Notes: a model not told the origin generated them from the letters alone. Counted from the first letter of the stretch, positions 14,741 through 23,549 are shown. The stretch is 24,482 nt of DNA from Cyanobacteria bacterium UBA2566 (GCA_002340255.1 DDLS01000100.1:1-24482), one strand, 5' to 3'. A program made the numbers and translations.

Positions 14741-15130
14741 TTATTGGGCGGATCTTTCTTCTGCCTTCAAGATATGGAAATGGGAAAAAACTCCTAGGGT
14801 TTCAAATTCGTAAGCAGGCAGAAAGGCGGTAATTGATAGATTAGTTCGATAGATACTAAACAGTATATAGTCTTGACGTTCGGTGCGTTGGGCAATGATG
14901 GTTTGCAGTTGGGGTTGAGCTTCTTGGAGGAAGTTATCGCAAGATTGTTGCAGGATGTTGCCAAAGCTTTGATTGGCTTTGTCGCAAACGTTTTCTTGGA
15001 GATATTCGACTAACTGTTGGGAGGCAAACTCTTCATAGTTGGAGGATTTGGGGTTGGTGGCAACCATTGCTCCGGTTACGGTAGCGATCGCCACTCCTCC
15101 GACTAAAGCCACCATTTTTAGCGCTTTCAT
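14741..15130 (-). CDS. DUF4359 family protein
   Basis: The 129-aa product has a single N-terminal hydrophobic segment (about 5-25, a signal anchor or signal peptide). A 100-residue region follows with two Cys (C49 and C64, about 15 apart) that could form a disulfide in the periplasm. N-terminus, ATNPKSSNYEEFA region and size fit the cyanobacterial DUF4359 family, recognised from memory; its function is unknown. I place the start at the ATG at 15130 because AGGA lies about 9 bases upstream and the hydrophobic segment begins there. A frame extends to 15169 without support. It sits 27 bases upstream of the STK/GUN4 gene and 74 bases downstream of dus on the same strand. Confidence 0.75.
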   Translation of the reverse strand: MKALKMVALVGGVAIATVTGAMVATNPKSSNYEEFASQQLVEYLQENVCDKANQSFGNILQQSCDNFLQEAQPQLQTIIAQRTERQDYILFSIYRTNLSITAFLPAYEFETLGVFSHFHILKAEERSAQ

Positions 15131-15204
15131 AACCACATTCCTGTCTAAATGCCATTCTTGACCATACACCCAACTGCGGGCTATCTCCCGGAAACTAGGG
15201 AAAA

Positions 15205-16248
15205 CTAGCCTACGGGGACAGAAGCAGGATCGAGGTCTAATTCCATCAGTTTGGCGATCGCCCCTTCTAATAAGCTTACCCCGTCTTCTACGGATTCTAT
15301 CCGCGCCAATTTACCCCGCAACTCTCCCGCACCATAGAACTCCTTAGCGTACCACGTCATATGCTTACGGGCCTGACGGATACCGCGATCGCCCTTATAT
15401 TCGTACAAGGCTCGTAAATGCTCCATGGCACATTCTAAACGGGCGATCGCCGTCGGTTCGGGCAATTTTTCTCCCGTCTTCAAGAAATAATCAATTTCCC
15501 CCACCAAAAACGGATACCCCAACGTCCCCCGCGAACACATCACCCCATCCGCTTTGGTTTCCTCCAAACAGCGTACTGCCGCTTCCACGGAGAAAATATC
15601 CCCATTGGCAATGACTGGGATGGACAACCTTTCTTTAACCTTCGTAATCCATTCCCAACGGGCCGGCCCATTATACCCCTGGGCGCGAGTCCGGCCATGG
15701 AGCGTCAACATTTTTGCTCCCGCATCCTGCATCCGTTGGGCAAACTCCAGGATATTAATTTCCTGATTTGACCAGCCAATGCGCGTCTTCACCGTCACCG
15801 GAACCTCAACTGCTTGAGCCACTTCTCGTACAATCGCCTCCGCAATTTCCGGCTCGCGCAACAAAGACGAACCGCCCCCATTTTTAGTAATCTTATTGAC
15901 GGGACAGCCCATATTAATATCCACCGTATCTGCCCCTTCGTCTACCGCCATTTGCGCCGCTTCCGCCAGAAAATCTGGGCGACAGTCAAACAGTTGAATA
16001 CTTATCGGGCGCTCATTCGGGTCTACTTCCATCAGTTTCGGCAACTCGCGCACATAGTGTAATCCCGTAGCGTTCACCATTTCCGTATACATCATGGAAC
16101 TGGGCGCATAGCGACGCACCAGGCGACGAAACACCAAATCCGTCACCCCCGATAGAGGCGATTGTAAGACCCTAGAGTTGACTTCTACCGTGCCAATTTT
16201 CAGGGGAGAAGAGAGTCGAGCTTGCAGTTCTGGAGACAAGGCAACCAT
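15205..16248 (-). CDS. dus: tRNA-dihydrouridine synthase (DusB-like)
   Basis: Dus enzymes use FMN and NADPH to reduce specific uridines in tRNA to dihydrouridine, here in the cytoplasm. The 347-aa product is a full-length TIM-barrel Dus. It has an N-terminal PLSGVTDLVFR, the catalytic-Cys motif NMGCPVNKI (C115), GGGSSLL in place of the usual GAGSALL, KTRIGW, HGRTRAQGYNGPA and IANGDIFS (phosphate/FMN binding), and a C-terminal helical region. The overall pattern is closest to DusB, the usual single Dus of many bacteria. The ATG at 16248 has no obvious Shine-Dalgarno site, which is common in cyanobacteria. It heads a same-strand run with the DUF4359 and STK/GUN4 genes, though the 74-base gap leaves cotranscription open. 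Confidence 0.93.
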   Translation of the reverse strand: MVALSPELQARLSSPLKIGTVEVNSRVLQSPLSGVTDLVFRRLVRRYAPSSMMYTEMVNATGLHYVRELPKLMEVDPNERPISIQLFDCRPDFLAEAAQMAVDEGADTVDINMGCPVNKITKNGGGSSLLREPEIAEAIVREVAQAVEVPVTVKTRIGWSNQEINILEFAQRMQDAGAKMLTLHGRTRAQGYNGPARWEWITKVKERLSIPVIANGDIFSVEAAVRCLEETKADGVMCSRGTLGYPFLVGEIDYFLKTGEKLPEPTAIARLECAMEHLRALYEYKGDRGIRQARKHMTWYAKEFYGAGELRGKLARIESVEDGVSLLEGAIAKLMELDLDPASVPVG

Positions 16249-16457
16249 GGTGAATCTATGGAATGAGCGTTTGAGTTTTCAGCGAATCCTTTTTCCGTTT
16301 AATTATACAACAGTCAAAAACTCGGCTTCTGGCGTTACGCGGGGGGCAAGAAACCGGGTTTCTACCAGGGTTGACAAGACAAACAAGAAGATGCGCGAGA
16401 AACCCGGTTTCTGGGTGCTGTATCATGAGACCAATTCAATTTATCCCTCTTCGATCC
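16249..16457. other. Divergent spacer between dus and the HIT gene
   Basis: This 209-base gap must carry both promoters. A paired-palindrome element (16349-16412) fills its middle. I cannot place promoter boxes with confidence. Confidence 0.4.
16349..16412. repeat. Paired palindromes in inverted orientation (REPIN-like), copy 2
   Basis: AGAAACCGGGTTTCT (16349-16363) and AGAAACCCGGTTTCT (16398-16412) flank a 34-base spacer. Both arms are identical to the arms at 3853-3918, while the spacers differ apart from a short CCAG...GGGTTGA similarity. It lies between divergent dus and HIT genes. Confidence 0.75.
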
Positions 16458-16799
16458 ATGAGCGAAACCATTTTTAGTAAGATTATCCGTAAGGAAATTC
16501 CAGCAGATATTGTCTATGAAGATGAGCTTTGTCTGGCATTTAACGATATTTCTCCCCAAGCTCCCGTTCACATTCTGGTGATTCCCAAAAAGCCAATTCC
16601 CAAACTAGCCGATGCTGAATCTCCAGATCATGCCTTGATGGGTCATTTATTGCTCACTGTTAAACGAGTAGCCGAACAAGCTGGACTCACGAACGGATAT
16701 CGCGTGGTTATTAACAGTGGAGCAGACGGAGGACAAACGGTCGATCATCTACACCTCCACATTCTCGGAGGACGCGCTCTGGACTGGCCTCCGGGCTAG
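16458..16799 (+). CDS. HIT family (HINT-like) nucleotide-binding protein
   Basis: The 113-aa product is a complete histidine-triad protein. It has the N-terminal IFSKIIRKEIPADIVYED segment typical of HINT-type hydrolases, HILVIPKKPI, and the catalytic triad HLHLH (H97, H99, H101) in DHLHLHILGGR. HINT proteins hydrolyse purine nucleoside phosphoramidates and acyl-adenylates in the cytoplasm; the cellular substrate is usually unknown. The ATG at 16458 is the family start. An upstream extension of the frame to 16371 would translate through the palindromic repeat and is rejected. It is monocistronic and divergent from dus. Confidence 0.93.
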   Translation: MSETIFSKIIRKEIPADIVYEDELCLAFNDISPQAPVHILVIPKKPIPKLADAESPDHALMGHLLLTVKRVAEQAGLTNGYRVVINSGADGGQTVDHLHLHILGGRALDWPPG

Positions 16800-16908
16800 T
16801 TTTGTCGTTATTATAGTACGGTACAGGTGGGTTTTCTCAGATTTAGGAAACCCATCAATAACTCTGAGATTGAGTATCTTTATGCTTCTCGCAGAAAGGC
16901 GATCGTAA

Positions 16909-17139
16909 CGAACGATCGCAACCCAGAAACTAAAAGAGTATTTACAATCGCTTTATCAAGACAATTTAGATAAAGTTATTTTGTTTGGTTCTGAAGCACG
17001 GGGAGAGGCGGATATTGATTCTGATATCGCTATTTTGATTGTGCTTAAAACCCCCTTTGTCTATGTTGTTTTCTCCCCCTATCACAGCGCAAAGCACTGT
17101 ATCTTTGAATTTCTCGTTGATTCTAGACTACCTTCCTAA
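16909..17139 (+). pseudogene. Remnant of an MNT-type nucleotidyltransferase
   Basis: From 16921 the frame reads QKLKEYLQSLYQDNLDKVIL and then FGSEARGEADIDSDIAILIV. This is the core of a minimal nucleotidyltransferase (motif GSxARGExxxDSDID), the antitoxin half of HEPN/MNT pairs. The second catalytic Asp is replaced by Ala (DSDIA). No start codon precedes the similarity: a TAA lies at 16906-16908 and no ATG, GTG or TTG follows before the motif. After about 17055 the frame runs into the palindromic repeat at 17084 and stops at 17139. The rest of the domain and any HEPN partner are missing. Its end overlaps the 3' end of the pentapeptide gene. Confidence 0.7.
17084..17103. repeat. Short palindromic repeat, copy 2
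   Basis: ACAGCGCAAAGCACTGTATC differs from the copy at 1-20 by one base, which puts a mismatch in the 7-bp stem. It sits at the point where similarity of the MNT remnant ends, so its insertion or a deletion next to it may have broken that gene. Confidence 0.65.
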
Positions 17140-18360
17140 AAAGTTTGTAATCCCCTCACACCCTCCGGGAATCGTTTGTCGTGAGGCTTCCCCACACCAA
17201 GAACAGCAGTAATAGCGTTGTTCTTCTGAGAGTTCTTGAACGCCAGAAAAATCAGTATTTTCGACCACTGCACCGGTATATTCTCCGGTTTTGTAATTGG
17301 GTGGATGTTGGCGATCGCGGGGGGTAGCTGTTTGTGCCGATCCATAAAAGAACTGTGTCCCTCTTAAGTCAGCGCCCGCTAAATTCGCTTGATACAGTAC
17401 AGTTCGAGATAAATTCGCCTTAGTTAAATCCGCATTTCTTAAATCCGTGCGGACTAAATAAGCCTCACTTAAATCCGTCCATCGCAGGTCTGTACGAGCT
17501 AAATTTACACCAGCTAACATCACTCCCAAATTAATCACTCGAATCCCATTAAGCCGGTCTTCCTGATATCCTCCTCGCCCATCAAAAATCGGTCGCCCCA
17601 AATGATAATCCCGTCGCAAGGGGGTGAGTAAATTGGATTGGGATAAAAACCGAATGACCTTGGCTTTCCCGGCGGCATTGACACTGCTGAGAATGGCGGC
17701 AGTTCGGCCTTCGGCAAAACAGCGCTCTTGAGGCCAATCTTCTAACATACCTTCATCATCTAATGCCAGTTCAGAGATGCCCTGAAAAAACGCATCAATG
17801 GTTTGTTGTTGAGTAATGGTATTTTGCTGAATGGTTAAATCCTTGGAAATCACATATTGTCGCCAAGAAATATAAACGGCCAAAATGGCGATCATAATTT
17901 GTCCCACAGCACCCACCCATTCAGCCCAAGACCCAAATTCATCCCATTTGACTTGATTGAGCCAGTTACTGATGGCGCGATACAGTCCTAAATAATTAAG
18001 GAGTCCAGCTAGGGAAATAAATAAACCGGTAAATCCGATAAGTTGCGATCTCTGTTGGGCAGTCAGATCTTTGAGCGTTCGAGTTAATGTCGGCCAGACT
18101 AACCGCAAAGAGAGCGCAAAGGCAACGGCTGCCCCAGAAAAGCCCATCCAGAAATTATGAAGCGATAATCCCACAAACCAGACGACGATCGCCACTACCA
18201 TAATCCAATCCCCAGATGGCGACGGTTTACTCGACCATCGCTCTGGATTAAACTCTGAAGGCTCTAAAGTTGAGGGCGGTTGCTCTAGGGAATGACGAGG
18301 TTTACCTTGAGAACTAGGGGATAGGGAAGCGGAAGACGACGCAATCGGATCGGGCATCAT
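17128..18360 (-). CDS. Four-helix membrane protein with pentapeptide repeats
   Basis: The 410-aa product has a Ser/Pro-rich N-terminus. Four predicted membrane helices follow (about 52-70, 72-90, 107-127, 148-166), then a soluble region (170-275). About a dozen A(D/N)LXX pentapeptides (277-337, for example LRNADLTKANLSRTVLYQAN) form a right-handed quadrilateral beta-helix. A C-terminal Cys-rich end (CCSWC 385-389, C401) could bind metal. Pentapeptide membrane proteins are abundant in cyanobacteria, mostly of unknown function. Translation can start at either of two adjacent ATGs; no Shine-Dalgarno site is visible. Its stop region overlaps the MNT remnant on the other strand, and it is divergent from the decayed binding-protein gene. 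Confidence 0.85.
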   Translation of the reverse strand: MMPDPIASSSASLSPSSQGKPRHSLEQPPSTLEPSEFNPERWSSKPSPSGDWIMVVAIVVWFVGLSLHNFWMGFSGAAVAFALSLRLVWPTLTRTLKDLTAQQRSQLIGFTGLFISLAGLLNYLGLYRAISNWLNQVKWDEFGSWAEWVGAVGQIMIAILAVYISWRQYVISKDLTIQQNTITQQQTIDAFFQGISELALDDEGMLEDWPQERCFAEGRTAAILSSVNAAGKAKVIRFLSQSNLLTPLRRDYHLGRPIFDGRGGYQEDRLNGIRVINLGVMLAGVNLARTDLRWTDLSEAYLVRTDLRNADLTKANLSRTVLYQANLAGADLRGTQFFYGSAQTATPRDRQHPPNYKTGEYTGAVVENTDFSGVQELSEEQRYYCCSWCGEASRQTIPGGCEGITNFLGR

Positions 18361-18443
18361 ACAGGAAAACTAATCAAGGATCATAAACGACGTACCATCT
18401 TAAAGAAGCATAGCGCGATCGTTAAAATAGGCAGTCTTCAGAC

Positions 18444-19134
18444 ATGATACAGAAAAATAAGTGGACGATTCGTTCTGGGTTGATGCTCTTGGCTATCCTA
18501 CCATGGTCAGCGTGTTCATCAAGGCTTCCTGAATGTAGCGATCGTTTAGGGTATGTTACCTTTAGCCCCAATGAACCCATTGAGCTAGGGGGAGGCAATA
18601 CCGTCCCTTTCTTAACTCCCATGGGTTCTGAATCTGCCAGTCATGGTTATGTAGGTTGTTTCCGCACAGTACTATAATGAGACTAAAGTGGGGAAAGTCG
18701 CTACTAAATTTGCCATTGAAGAGCTAGGCGTAAAATGGGCGGCAACGGTCAATGATGGGGATGCATTTACCCAGAGATTAAGTCTCTCTTGTGAAGAGAC
18801 CTTTGCACAATTGGAGGGTGAGGTTGTTTTGAGTGGAGCAGTCAATAAGGGCGATCGCAACATGAAGCCGACTTTAAATTCATTAGTGGGCTTTACTTGG
18901 CCACAAACAGAAGGTTTAAGGACAGTGGACAATGCCTATGAAGGTGAATATGGTTACTCTCCGGAGCCTCCTGATTACAGTTTTGCCTACGATACAGCTA
19001 ATATGGTGCTGGAGGCACTTTCCTCTGTGGCGGTGCGATCTCCCAATTGCACACTCCCAATTGGCTGTCAAGAACTACGAAATTGCGATGCTAAGTTTGT
19101 TACTGTTGATTGTTTCGATCCAACTATTCTATGA
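18444..19134 (+). pseudogene. Decayed ABC-type (branched-chain amino acid-like) substrate-binding protein
   Basis: Two frames together give a shrunken periplasmic binding protein. The first (18444-18677) has a lipoprotein-type signal (LLAILPWSAC), then SDRLGYVTFSPNEPIELG, an apparent jump to PFLTPMGSESASHG and CFRT, then a stop. The second frame (from about 18672) continues YNETKVGKVATKFAIEELGV, then WAATVNDGDAF and NKGDRNMKP, another apparent jump, then YEGEYGYSPEPPDYSFAYDT. In the family as I know it, these pieces are separated by long segments, so I infer two internal deletions plus a frameshift near 18670. The full family protein is usually about 400 aa. The last frame stops at 19132-19134, overlapping the ATG of the next kinase gene as ATGA. 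The intact protein was probably the ligand sensor partner of that kinase. Confidence 0.75.
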
Positions 19135-22100
19135 AACCGGTGATTTTCACTCAACTTAGAAAGCTCCAACAATGGTGGAATCGCTTAAGTATTACCACTA
19201 AACTATCCACTGGTTTTGGTGGATTATTTGGCTTTATTCTGTTGGTTTCAATCAATAGTTATATTGCATTTAAAGTCGTTCAAGATAAAGCAGCACAAGA
19301 TATTTATACAAGTGTAGAGCTTCAGAGATTAGTTCTAGAGATGGATCGCCATTTGCAAGCCGCTCGTACCGATCAAAGAGATTTTTTCTTGCGCTATTCA
19401 GAAATTGGATTTAATCAGGCTAAAGAAATTTATGCCCAAGAAGCTGTAGATAATATTGATGAAGTCATTCGCTTAATGACCGAGTTCAAAAAACTGATTG
19501 AGCAACCACAAGTTAGTAATTCCCTTAAAGAAACAGATGTGGATATCAATTTGTTTGTTGCCTCAGCCGAACATTATGAAACAACTTTTATGGAAGCGGT
19601 TGAATTGGTTACAAGACTAGCGGAGGAGGGAAAAGGACTAAAAGATCAATTAGACCATTTAGGTAATGAAGGAAAACAGGCCATTGAGTCCCTAGACATC
19701 CAGTGGAGAGAACAATATCAAGCTTTACGTCTGGCACAAAAAGAGTATTTGATTACTCGGCAGCGTCGCCATATGCGCTCTACTTTTAAAATCTTACTAG
19801 AATTAGAGAAAAAGATACTAGAAGATTCAACAATAAACCAGCAACAAAAAAATACTCTATTAAACATTCTCGCCTCTTATAAGAATACAGCAGAAGAGAT
19901 TTTAAAAGTAGACAGTGAAATTCAAGCCAAATTTAGTGATTTTGACTTACAAGCAAAAAATATAGATCGAATTTCTGGTCAACTTATTGAATTAACTAAT
20001 CAAGAGGTCTTAAAGGCAGAAAAAAAGGTGGATGAGGCGAGTGAGTTGATTTACTATATCTTGTCTTTTTCTGTCCTGCTTGGATTATTGTTTGTCACGA
20101 TCATTGCCCGCTTATTCCAAAAAGGAATCACAGAAAAAATAATCGAACTGACTCAAGGAGTTAATCAGCTTAAACAAGGTTCTCTTGACCATCGCTTACC
20201 GATAGAATCGGAAGATGAACTAGGAGAATTGGCAGAAGGGTTTAATGAAATGGCAAGCCAACTGCAAGCTTTAGTTAATAATTTAGAACAACAAGTAGTA
20301 GAACAAACAGTTACCATTCGCAAAAGTGAAGCTCTACTCAATGAAACCCAAAAAATTGGTCAGTTAGGGGGATGGGAATTCGACCCTCAGACTCAAGAGT
20401 TGATTTGGACTCAGGAAGTTTACCAGATTCACCAACTTGAACCTGAGTATGTACCAACTTTAGAGGGGATGTTATCCTTTTTTGAAAACAGGTATAAAAA
20501 TAAACTCAGAGAAGCAATTGATAAAGCGATCGTTCACTTAACTGACTTTGATTTAGAACTGCCTTTGATGTGTCATTCAGGTCGTTTGATTTGGGTTCGT
20601 ATCATTGGTCAACCTTTTCAAGTGGACGATCGAGGAATTAAGGTTAAAGGAACGCTGCAAAATATTAGCGATCGCAAAGAAATTGAACTAGCCTTGCAAC
20701 AAGCAAAGCAGGCGGCTGATGGTGCCAACCAAGCAAAAACAGAATTTTTGTCCAGTATGAGTCATGAACTTCGCACTCCCCTCAATGGAATTTTGGGTTA
20801 TACCCAAATCTTAAAACGCTCGAAAACTTTGGAGGGAGAAGATCGCAAAGGAGTAGACGTAATTCATGAATGTGGGTCTCATTTACTTAGCCTGATTAAT
20901 GATATTCTCGACATGGCTAAGATTGAATCGAGAAAAATAGAATTGCATGAACAATCCTTAGCTTTAAGCTATTTTCTAGATGGCATAACTTCAATTTGCA
21001 AAATCAAAGCTCATCAAAAAGGCTTGGATTTTAAAAGCATTTATTCTTTTGATTTACCCAAGGCGATTGTAATTGATCAAAAACGGTTGCGGCAAGTTTT
21101 AATTAACTTGATTGGCAACGCGATTAAGTTTACAGATACTGGAGAAATAACTTTTCAGGTAACTTGTATTCATCTGAGTTCTAGAGAGAATCAGAATTAT
21201 GCAATAATTCGCTTTGAGGTCAAAGATACTGGCATTGGCATTCCTCCAGAACAAATGGAAAAAATATTTTCTCCCTTTGAACAAGTGGGGGACAAAGCTC
21301 GGATGTCTGAAGGCACTGGTTTAGGATTGGCGATTAGTCAAAATATCGTTCAATTGATGGGAGGAGAGTTACAAGTTTCTAGTATTCCTAACCAAGGAAG
21401 CTGCTTCTTCTTTGAGATTGAGTGTTTATTAGCTGAAGAGACTATATTTGCAGAATTTCCAATTCAAGACCATACCATTACTGGATATTTAGGCAAAAAG
21501 AAAACTATTTTAGTTATTGATGACCGTTGGGAACATCGTTCTTTGATTGTCAACTTGCTCAACTCCCTAGGGTTTGAAGTTGTACAAGCAACTGATGGCA
21601 AAGAAGGACTCAAAGAAGCTAAAAGAGTAAAGCCAGATTTAGTTATTACTGATATTTTTATGCCGGTAATGGATGGCTTAGAACTGACTCAAATTCTCCG
21701 ACATCTGAATGAATTGAAACATATTCCAATCATTATATCAAGTGCTAGCATTTCAGGTTTAGACACAGAAAACAGTCCAGGGATTAATTGTAATGATTTT
21801 ATTCCTAAACCTATTGATACAGAGGTTTTACTAGCCAGTTTGAAAAAGCACTTGAATTTGACCTGGATGTATACTGATAGTCCAGACTTGGATCATCTGG
21901 ATTATCCTATAGATCGAGTGGAAAACAGTAAAAAAAGCAATTTATTTACAATGATATTTCCTCCAAAGTCTGAACTCAAAAAGCTCTATCAATCAGCGCG
22001 AATTGGTGATATTGAAGATATGGAAAATGAGGTGAAACGTTTAGCAAAAATCGACAAAGAGTATCAGTCTTTTGTTCGTTATACTTCAGATTTATTAGAC

Positions 22101-22169
22101 GATTTTGCGATTGAGGAAATCAGGATTCTGTTAGAAGATTTTTTCCAAAATGTAGAAAACTCGGCTTAG
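19131..22169 (+). CDS. Transmembrane hybrid histidine kinase: sensor bundle, HAMP, PAS, HisKA, HATPase, REC
   Basis: The 1012-aa product has a first membrane helix (about 28-47), a long helical periplasmic sensor region (about 50-305, four-helix-bundle-like), a second membrane helix (about 306-327) and HAMP (328-381). PAS follows (about 403-518), then HisKA with H545 (SHELRTPLNG), HATPase_c (about 645-765; LIGNAIKF, DTGIGIP, GTGLGLA) and an intact receiver (about 792-905; DD797-798, D841 with MPVMDG, K893). A helical tail (940-1012) closes the protein. The ATG at 19131 overlaps the stop of the decayed binding-protein frame (ATGA). A TTG seven codons upstream is less likely. The sensor region suggests that a periplasmic ligand or binding protein once provided input. 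The codon composition looks AT-richer than in the kinases at 6-13 kb. Confidence 0.9.
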   Translation: MKPVIFTQLRKLQQWWNRLSITTKLSTGFGGLFGFILLVSINSYIAFKVVQDKAAQDIYTSVELQRLVLEMDRHLQAARTDQRDFFLRYSEIGFNQAKEIYAQEAVDNIDEVIRLMTEFKKLIEQPQVSNSLKETDVDINLFVASAEHYETTFMEAVELVTRLAEEGKGLKDQLDHLGNEGKQAIESLDIQWREQYQALRLAQKEYLITRQRRHMRSTFKILLELEKKILEDSTINQQQKNTLLNILASYKNTAEEILKVDSEIQAKFSDFDLQAKNIDRISGQLIELTNQEVLKAEKKVDEASELIYYILSFSVLLGLLFVTIIARLFQKGITEKIIELTQGVNQLKQGSLDHRLPIESEDELGELAEGFNEMASQLQALVNNLEQQVVEQTVTIRKSEALLNETQKIGQLGGWEFDPQTQELIWTQEVYQIHQLEPEYVPTLEGMLSFFENRYKNKLREAIDKAIVHLTDFDLELPLMCHSGRLIWVRIIGQPFQVDDRGIKVKGTLQNISDRKEIELALQQAKQAADGANQAKTEFLSSMSHELRTPLNGILGYTQILKRSKTLEGEDRKGVDVIHECGSHLLSLINDILDMAKIESRKIELHEQSLALSYFLDGITSICKIKAHQKGLDFKSIYSFDLPKAIVIDQKRLRQVLINLIGNAIKFTDTGEITFQVTCIHLSSRENQNYAIIRFEVKDTGIGIPPEQMEKIFSPFEQVGDKARMSEGTGLGLAISQNIVQLMGGELQVSSIPNQGSCFFFEIECLLAEETIFAEFPIQDHTITGYLGKKKTILVIDDRWEHRSLIVNLLNSLGFEVVQATDGKEGLKEAKRVKPDLVITDIFMPVMDGLELTQILRHLNELKHIPIIISSASISGLDTENSPGINCNDFIPKPIDTEVLLASLKKHLNLTWMYTDSPDLDHLDYPIDRVENSKKSNLFTMIFPPKSELKKLYQSARIGDIEDMENEVKRLAKIDKEYQSFVRYTSDLLDDFAIEEIRILLEDFFQNVENSA

Positions 22170-22309
22170 AATTGTTTGTACAGTTTTTGATGTAATCACT
22201 AGCACTCTCGATTACGGCGACTCAATTAAGAAGCAAACCTTAAAAATGATCCCTTCTGTGTTAACTGTAACCTAGAATGAAAGTATCTGACTAGGTTATG
22301 GAGTACATG

Positions 22310-22498
22310 ATGATGGGTTTGAATAGCTCTTCTGTATGGCTATTATTTGGCGCTTTTTTCATTCTGCTGATGATCTCCGCGACTCCGATATTGGGATCGC
22401 TGGAGGTTAAAGGGTCTCTGACATTTTTGCTCTGGCTATTTGGGATCTTTTTTGTTGGAGGATGGGTGCTGTTTATTTGTTATCCCTTGTTTTCTTAA
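22310..22498 (+). CDS. Small two-helix membrane protein
   Basis: The roughly 60-aa product consists of two hydrophobic helices (starting at SSVWLLFGAFFILLM and FLLWLFGIFFVGGWVLF) joined by a short polar turn, ending LFS. The frame opens at 22298, but GGAG at 22300-22303 lies correctly upstream of the ATGs at 22310 and 22313, so translation probably begins there. The final 26 bases overlap the 3' end of trhO on the opposite strand. The family is not recognised; such small proteins often act in membrane complexes, but nothing here shows which. Confidence 0.6.
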   Translation: MMGLNSSSVWLLFGAFFILLMISATPILGSLEVKGSLTFLLWLFGIFFVGGWVLFICYPLFS

Positions 22499-23366
22499 GT
22501 TTGCTTTGCTGATATTTCGTTTGTTGGTGAACCCGTTTTTCAGGGGTAAGGCGATCGCTGCAATGGGGACAGCAAATTCCTTCTTCATAGTCTGGTGAAG
22601 CCTTATCTTCCTCAGAAATGGGATAACCACAAGCAACACAGAGATTGTAACTGCCAGCAACTAAGCCGGTTTTGATCGCGATCCGCTGGTCAAAGACAAA
22701 ACATTCCCCTTCCCATAAACTGTCGGGTTCGGGGACTTCTTCGAGATACTTCAGAATTCCGCCTTGCAGGTGGTAGACTTCCTGAAAGCCCTGTTTGAGC
22801 ATAAAGGCCGTGGCCTTTTCGCAGCGAATTCCCCCAGTACAGAACATAGCCACTTTGGCATGCTTTTGGGGATCGAGATGGTTTTTTACATAGTCGGGAA
22901 AGTCCCGAAAAGATTCAGTGTGGGGATTTTGCGCCCCCCGGAAGGAACCGATCTTTACTTCATAGTCATTTCGGGTGTCAATGAGAGTGACTTCTGGATC
23001 GCCGATCAGTTGGTTCCACTGCTGGGGGCTGACATAGGTTCCCACTTGCTCATTGGGATTAACGTCTGGTTGGCCGAGGGTGACAATTTCTTGTTTAAGG
23101 CGCACTTTGAGGCGATCGAAGGGATAATCCGGCGCTGTAGATTCCTTATGGGTAAGATCCCATAATCGAGGATCGGAACGCAAATAGCTTAAGAGGGTAT
23201 CAACGGACGAACGAGAACCGGCGATCGTGGCATTGATGCCTTCGGATGCTAAGAGGATGGTTCCTTTGATCCCTTGCTCTTCACATAACGAGTATAGAGG
23301 CGATCGCCATTTGGCATAATCGGCAAAGGAAAAAAATTGGTAAAAGGTCGTTACGACAAGGCTCAT
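22473..23366 (-). CDS. trhO: tRNA uridine(34) hydroxylase TrhO (rhodanese family)
   Basis: TrhO (YceA family) hydroxylates uridine 34 of certain tRNAs to 5-hydroxyuridine, the first step to cmo5U/mo5U. The 297-aa product has the N-terminal ferredoxin-like region (FYQFF, EGINATI), a central rhodanese domain (about 110-210) with active-site CTGGIRCEKA (C176, numbering from the ATG), and a C-terminal Cys-rich zinc-type segment (CVACGYP, CCPHC). The ATG at 23366 follows GGAGGTGA with ideal spacing, one of the best Shine-Dalgarno sites in the window. The GTG two codons earlier lies within that site. The 3' end overlaps the small membrane protein. It is divergent from tRNA-Ala(UGC), an anticodon of the class whose U34 TrhO modifies in other bacteria; the proximity may be chance. 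Confidence 0.92.
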   Translation of the reverse strand: MSLVVTTFYQFFSFADYAKWRSPLYSLCEEQGIKGTILLASEGINATIAGSRSSVDTLLSYLRSDPRLWDLTHKESTAPDYPFDRLKVRLKQEIVTLGQPDVNPNEQVGTYVSPQQWNQLIGDPEVTLIDTRNDYEVKIGSFRGAQNPHTESFRDFPDYVKNHLDPQKHAKVAMFCTGGIRCEKATAFMLKQGFQEVYHLQGGILKYLEEVPEPDSLWEGECFVFDQRIAIKTGLVAGSYNLCVACGYPISEEDKASPDYEEGICCPHCSDRLTPEKRVHQQTKYQQSKLKKTRDNK

Positions 23367-23421
23367 GGTCACCTCCAGAAAAAAAATTAGCTGAACCTCT
23401 TTTCAAATCAAGTCTTATGTG

Positions 23422-23427
23422 TATAAT
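23422..23427 (+). promoter_or_regulatory. -10 box candidate for tRNA-Ala
   Basis: A perfect TATAAT lies 49 bases before the mature tRNA 5' end. The -35 region is weak (CTTTTC at 23399-23404 with a 17-base spacer). This is a prediction from consensus match only. Confidence 0.45.
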
Positions 23428-23476
23428 AGATCGAGTGGGGTGAATTTCCACCTCTGTGCCTATTCTAAATCCTCTT

Positions 23477-23549
23477 GGGGGTATAGCTCAGTTGGTAGAG
23501 CGCCTGCTTTGCAAGCAGGATGTCAGCGGTTCGAGTCCGCTTACCTCCA
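23477..23549 (+). tRNA. trnA-UGC: tRNA-Ala (anticodon UGC)
   Basis: This is a 73-nt cloverleaf. The acceptor GGGGGTA pairs with TACCTCC and includes the G3-U70 wobble that is the identity element of tRNA-Ala. The D arm carries AGCTCAGTTGGTAGAGC. The anticodon stem CCTGC/GCAGG encloses loop TTTGCAA with TGC at 23510-23512. The T arm is GCGGTTCGAGTCCGC, with discriminator A at 23549. The 3' CCA is not encoded. It is a single tRNA gene, not inside an rRNA operon here. An inverted partial copy follows at 23582-23618. Confidence 0.97.

Noticed and set aside
16371..16457. Longer N-terminus for the HIT protein
   Set aside because: It reads through the palindromic repeat; the family start is at 16458.
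16828..16854. Terminator after the HIT gene
   Set aside because: A 7-bp stem TGGGTTT/AAACCCA exists, but the loop is 13 bases and no T-run follows.
1..17103. Mobile island bounded by the two ACAGCGC repeats
   Set aside because: The repeats are short dispersed palindromes and the enclosed genes include core functions (ftsH, dus); no integrase is present.
18672..18932. 86-codon minus-strand frame over the binding-protein remnant
   Set aside because: It is the antisense shadow of the recognisable plus-strand similarity.
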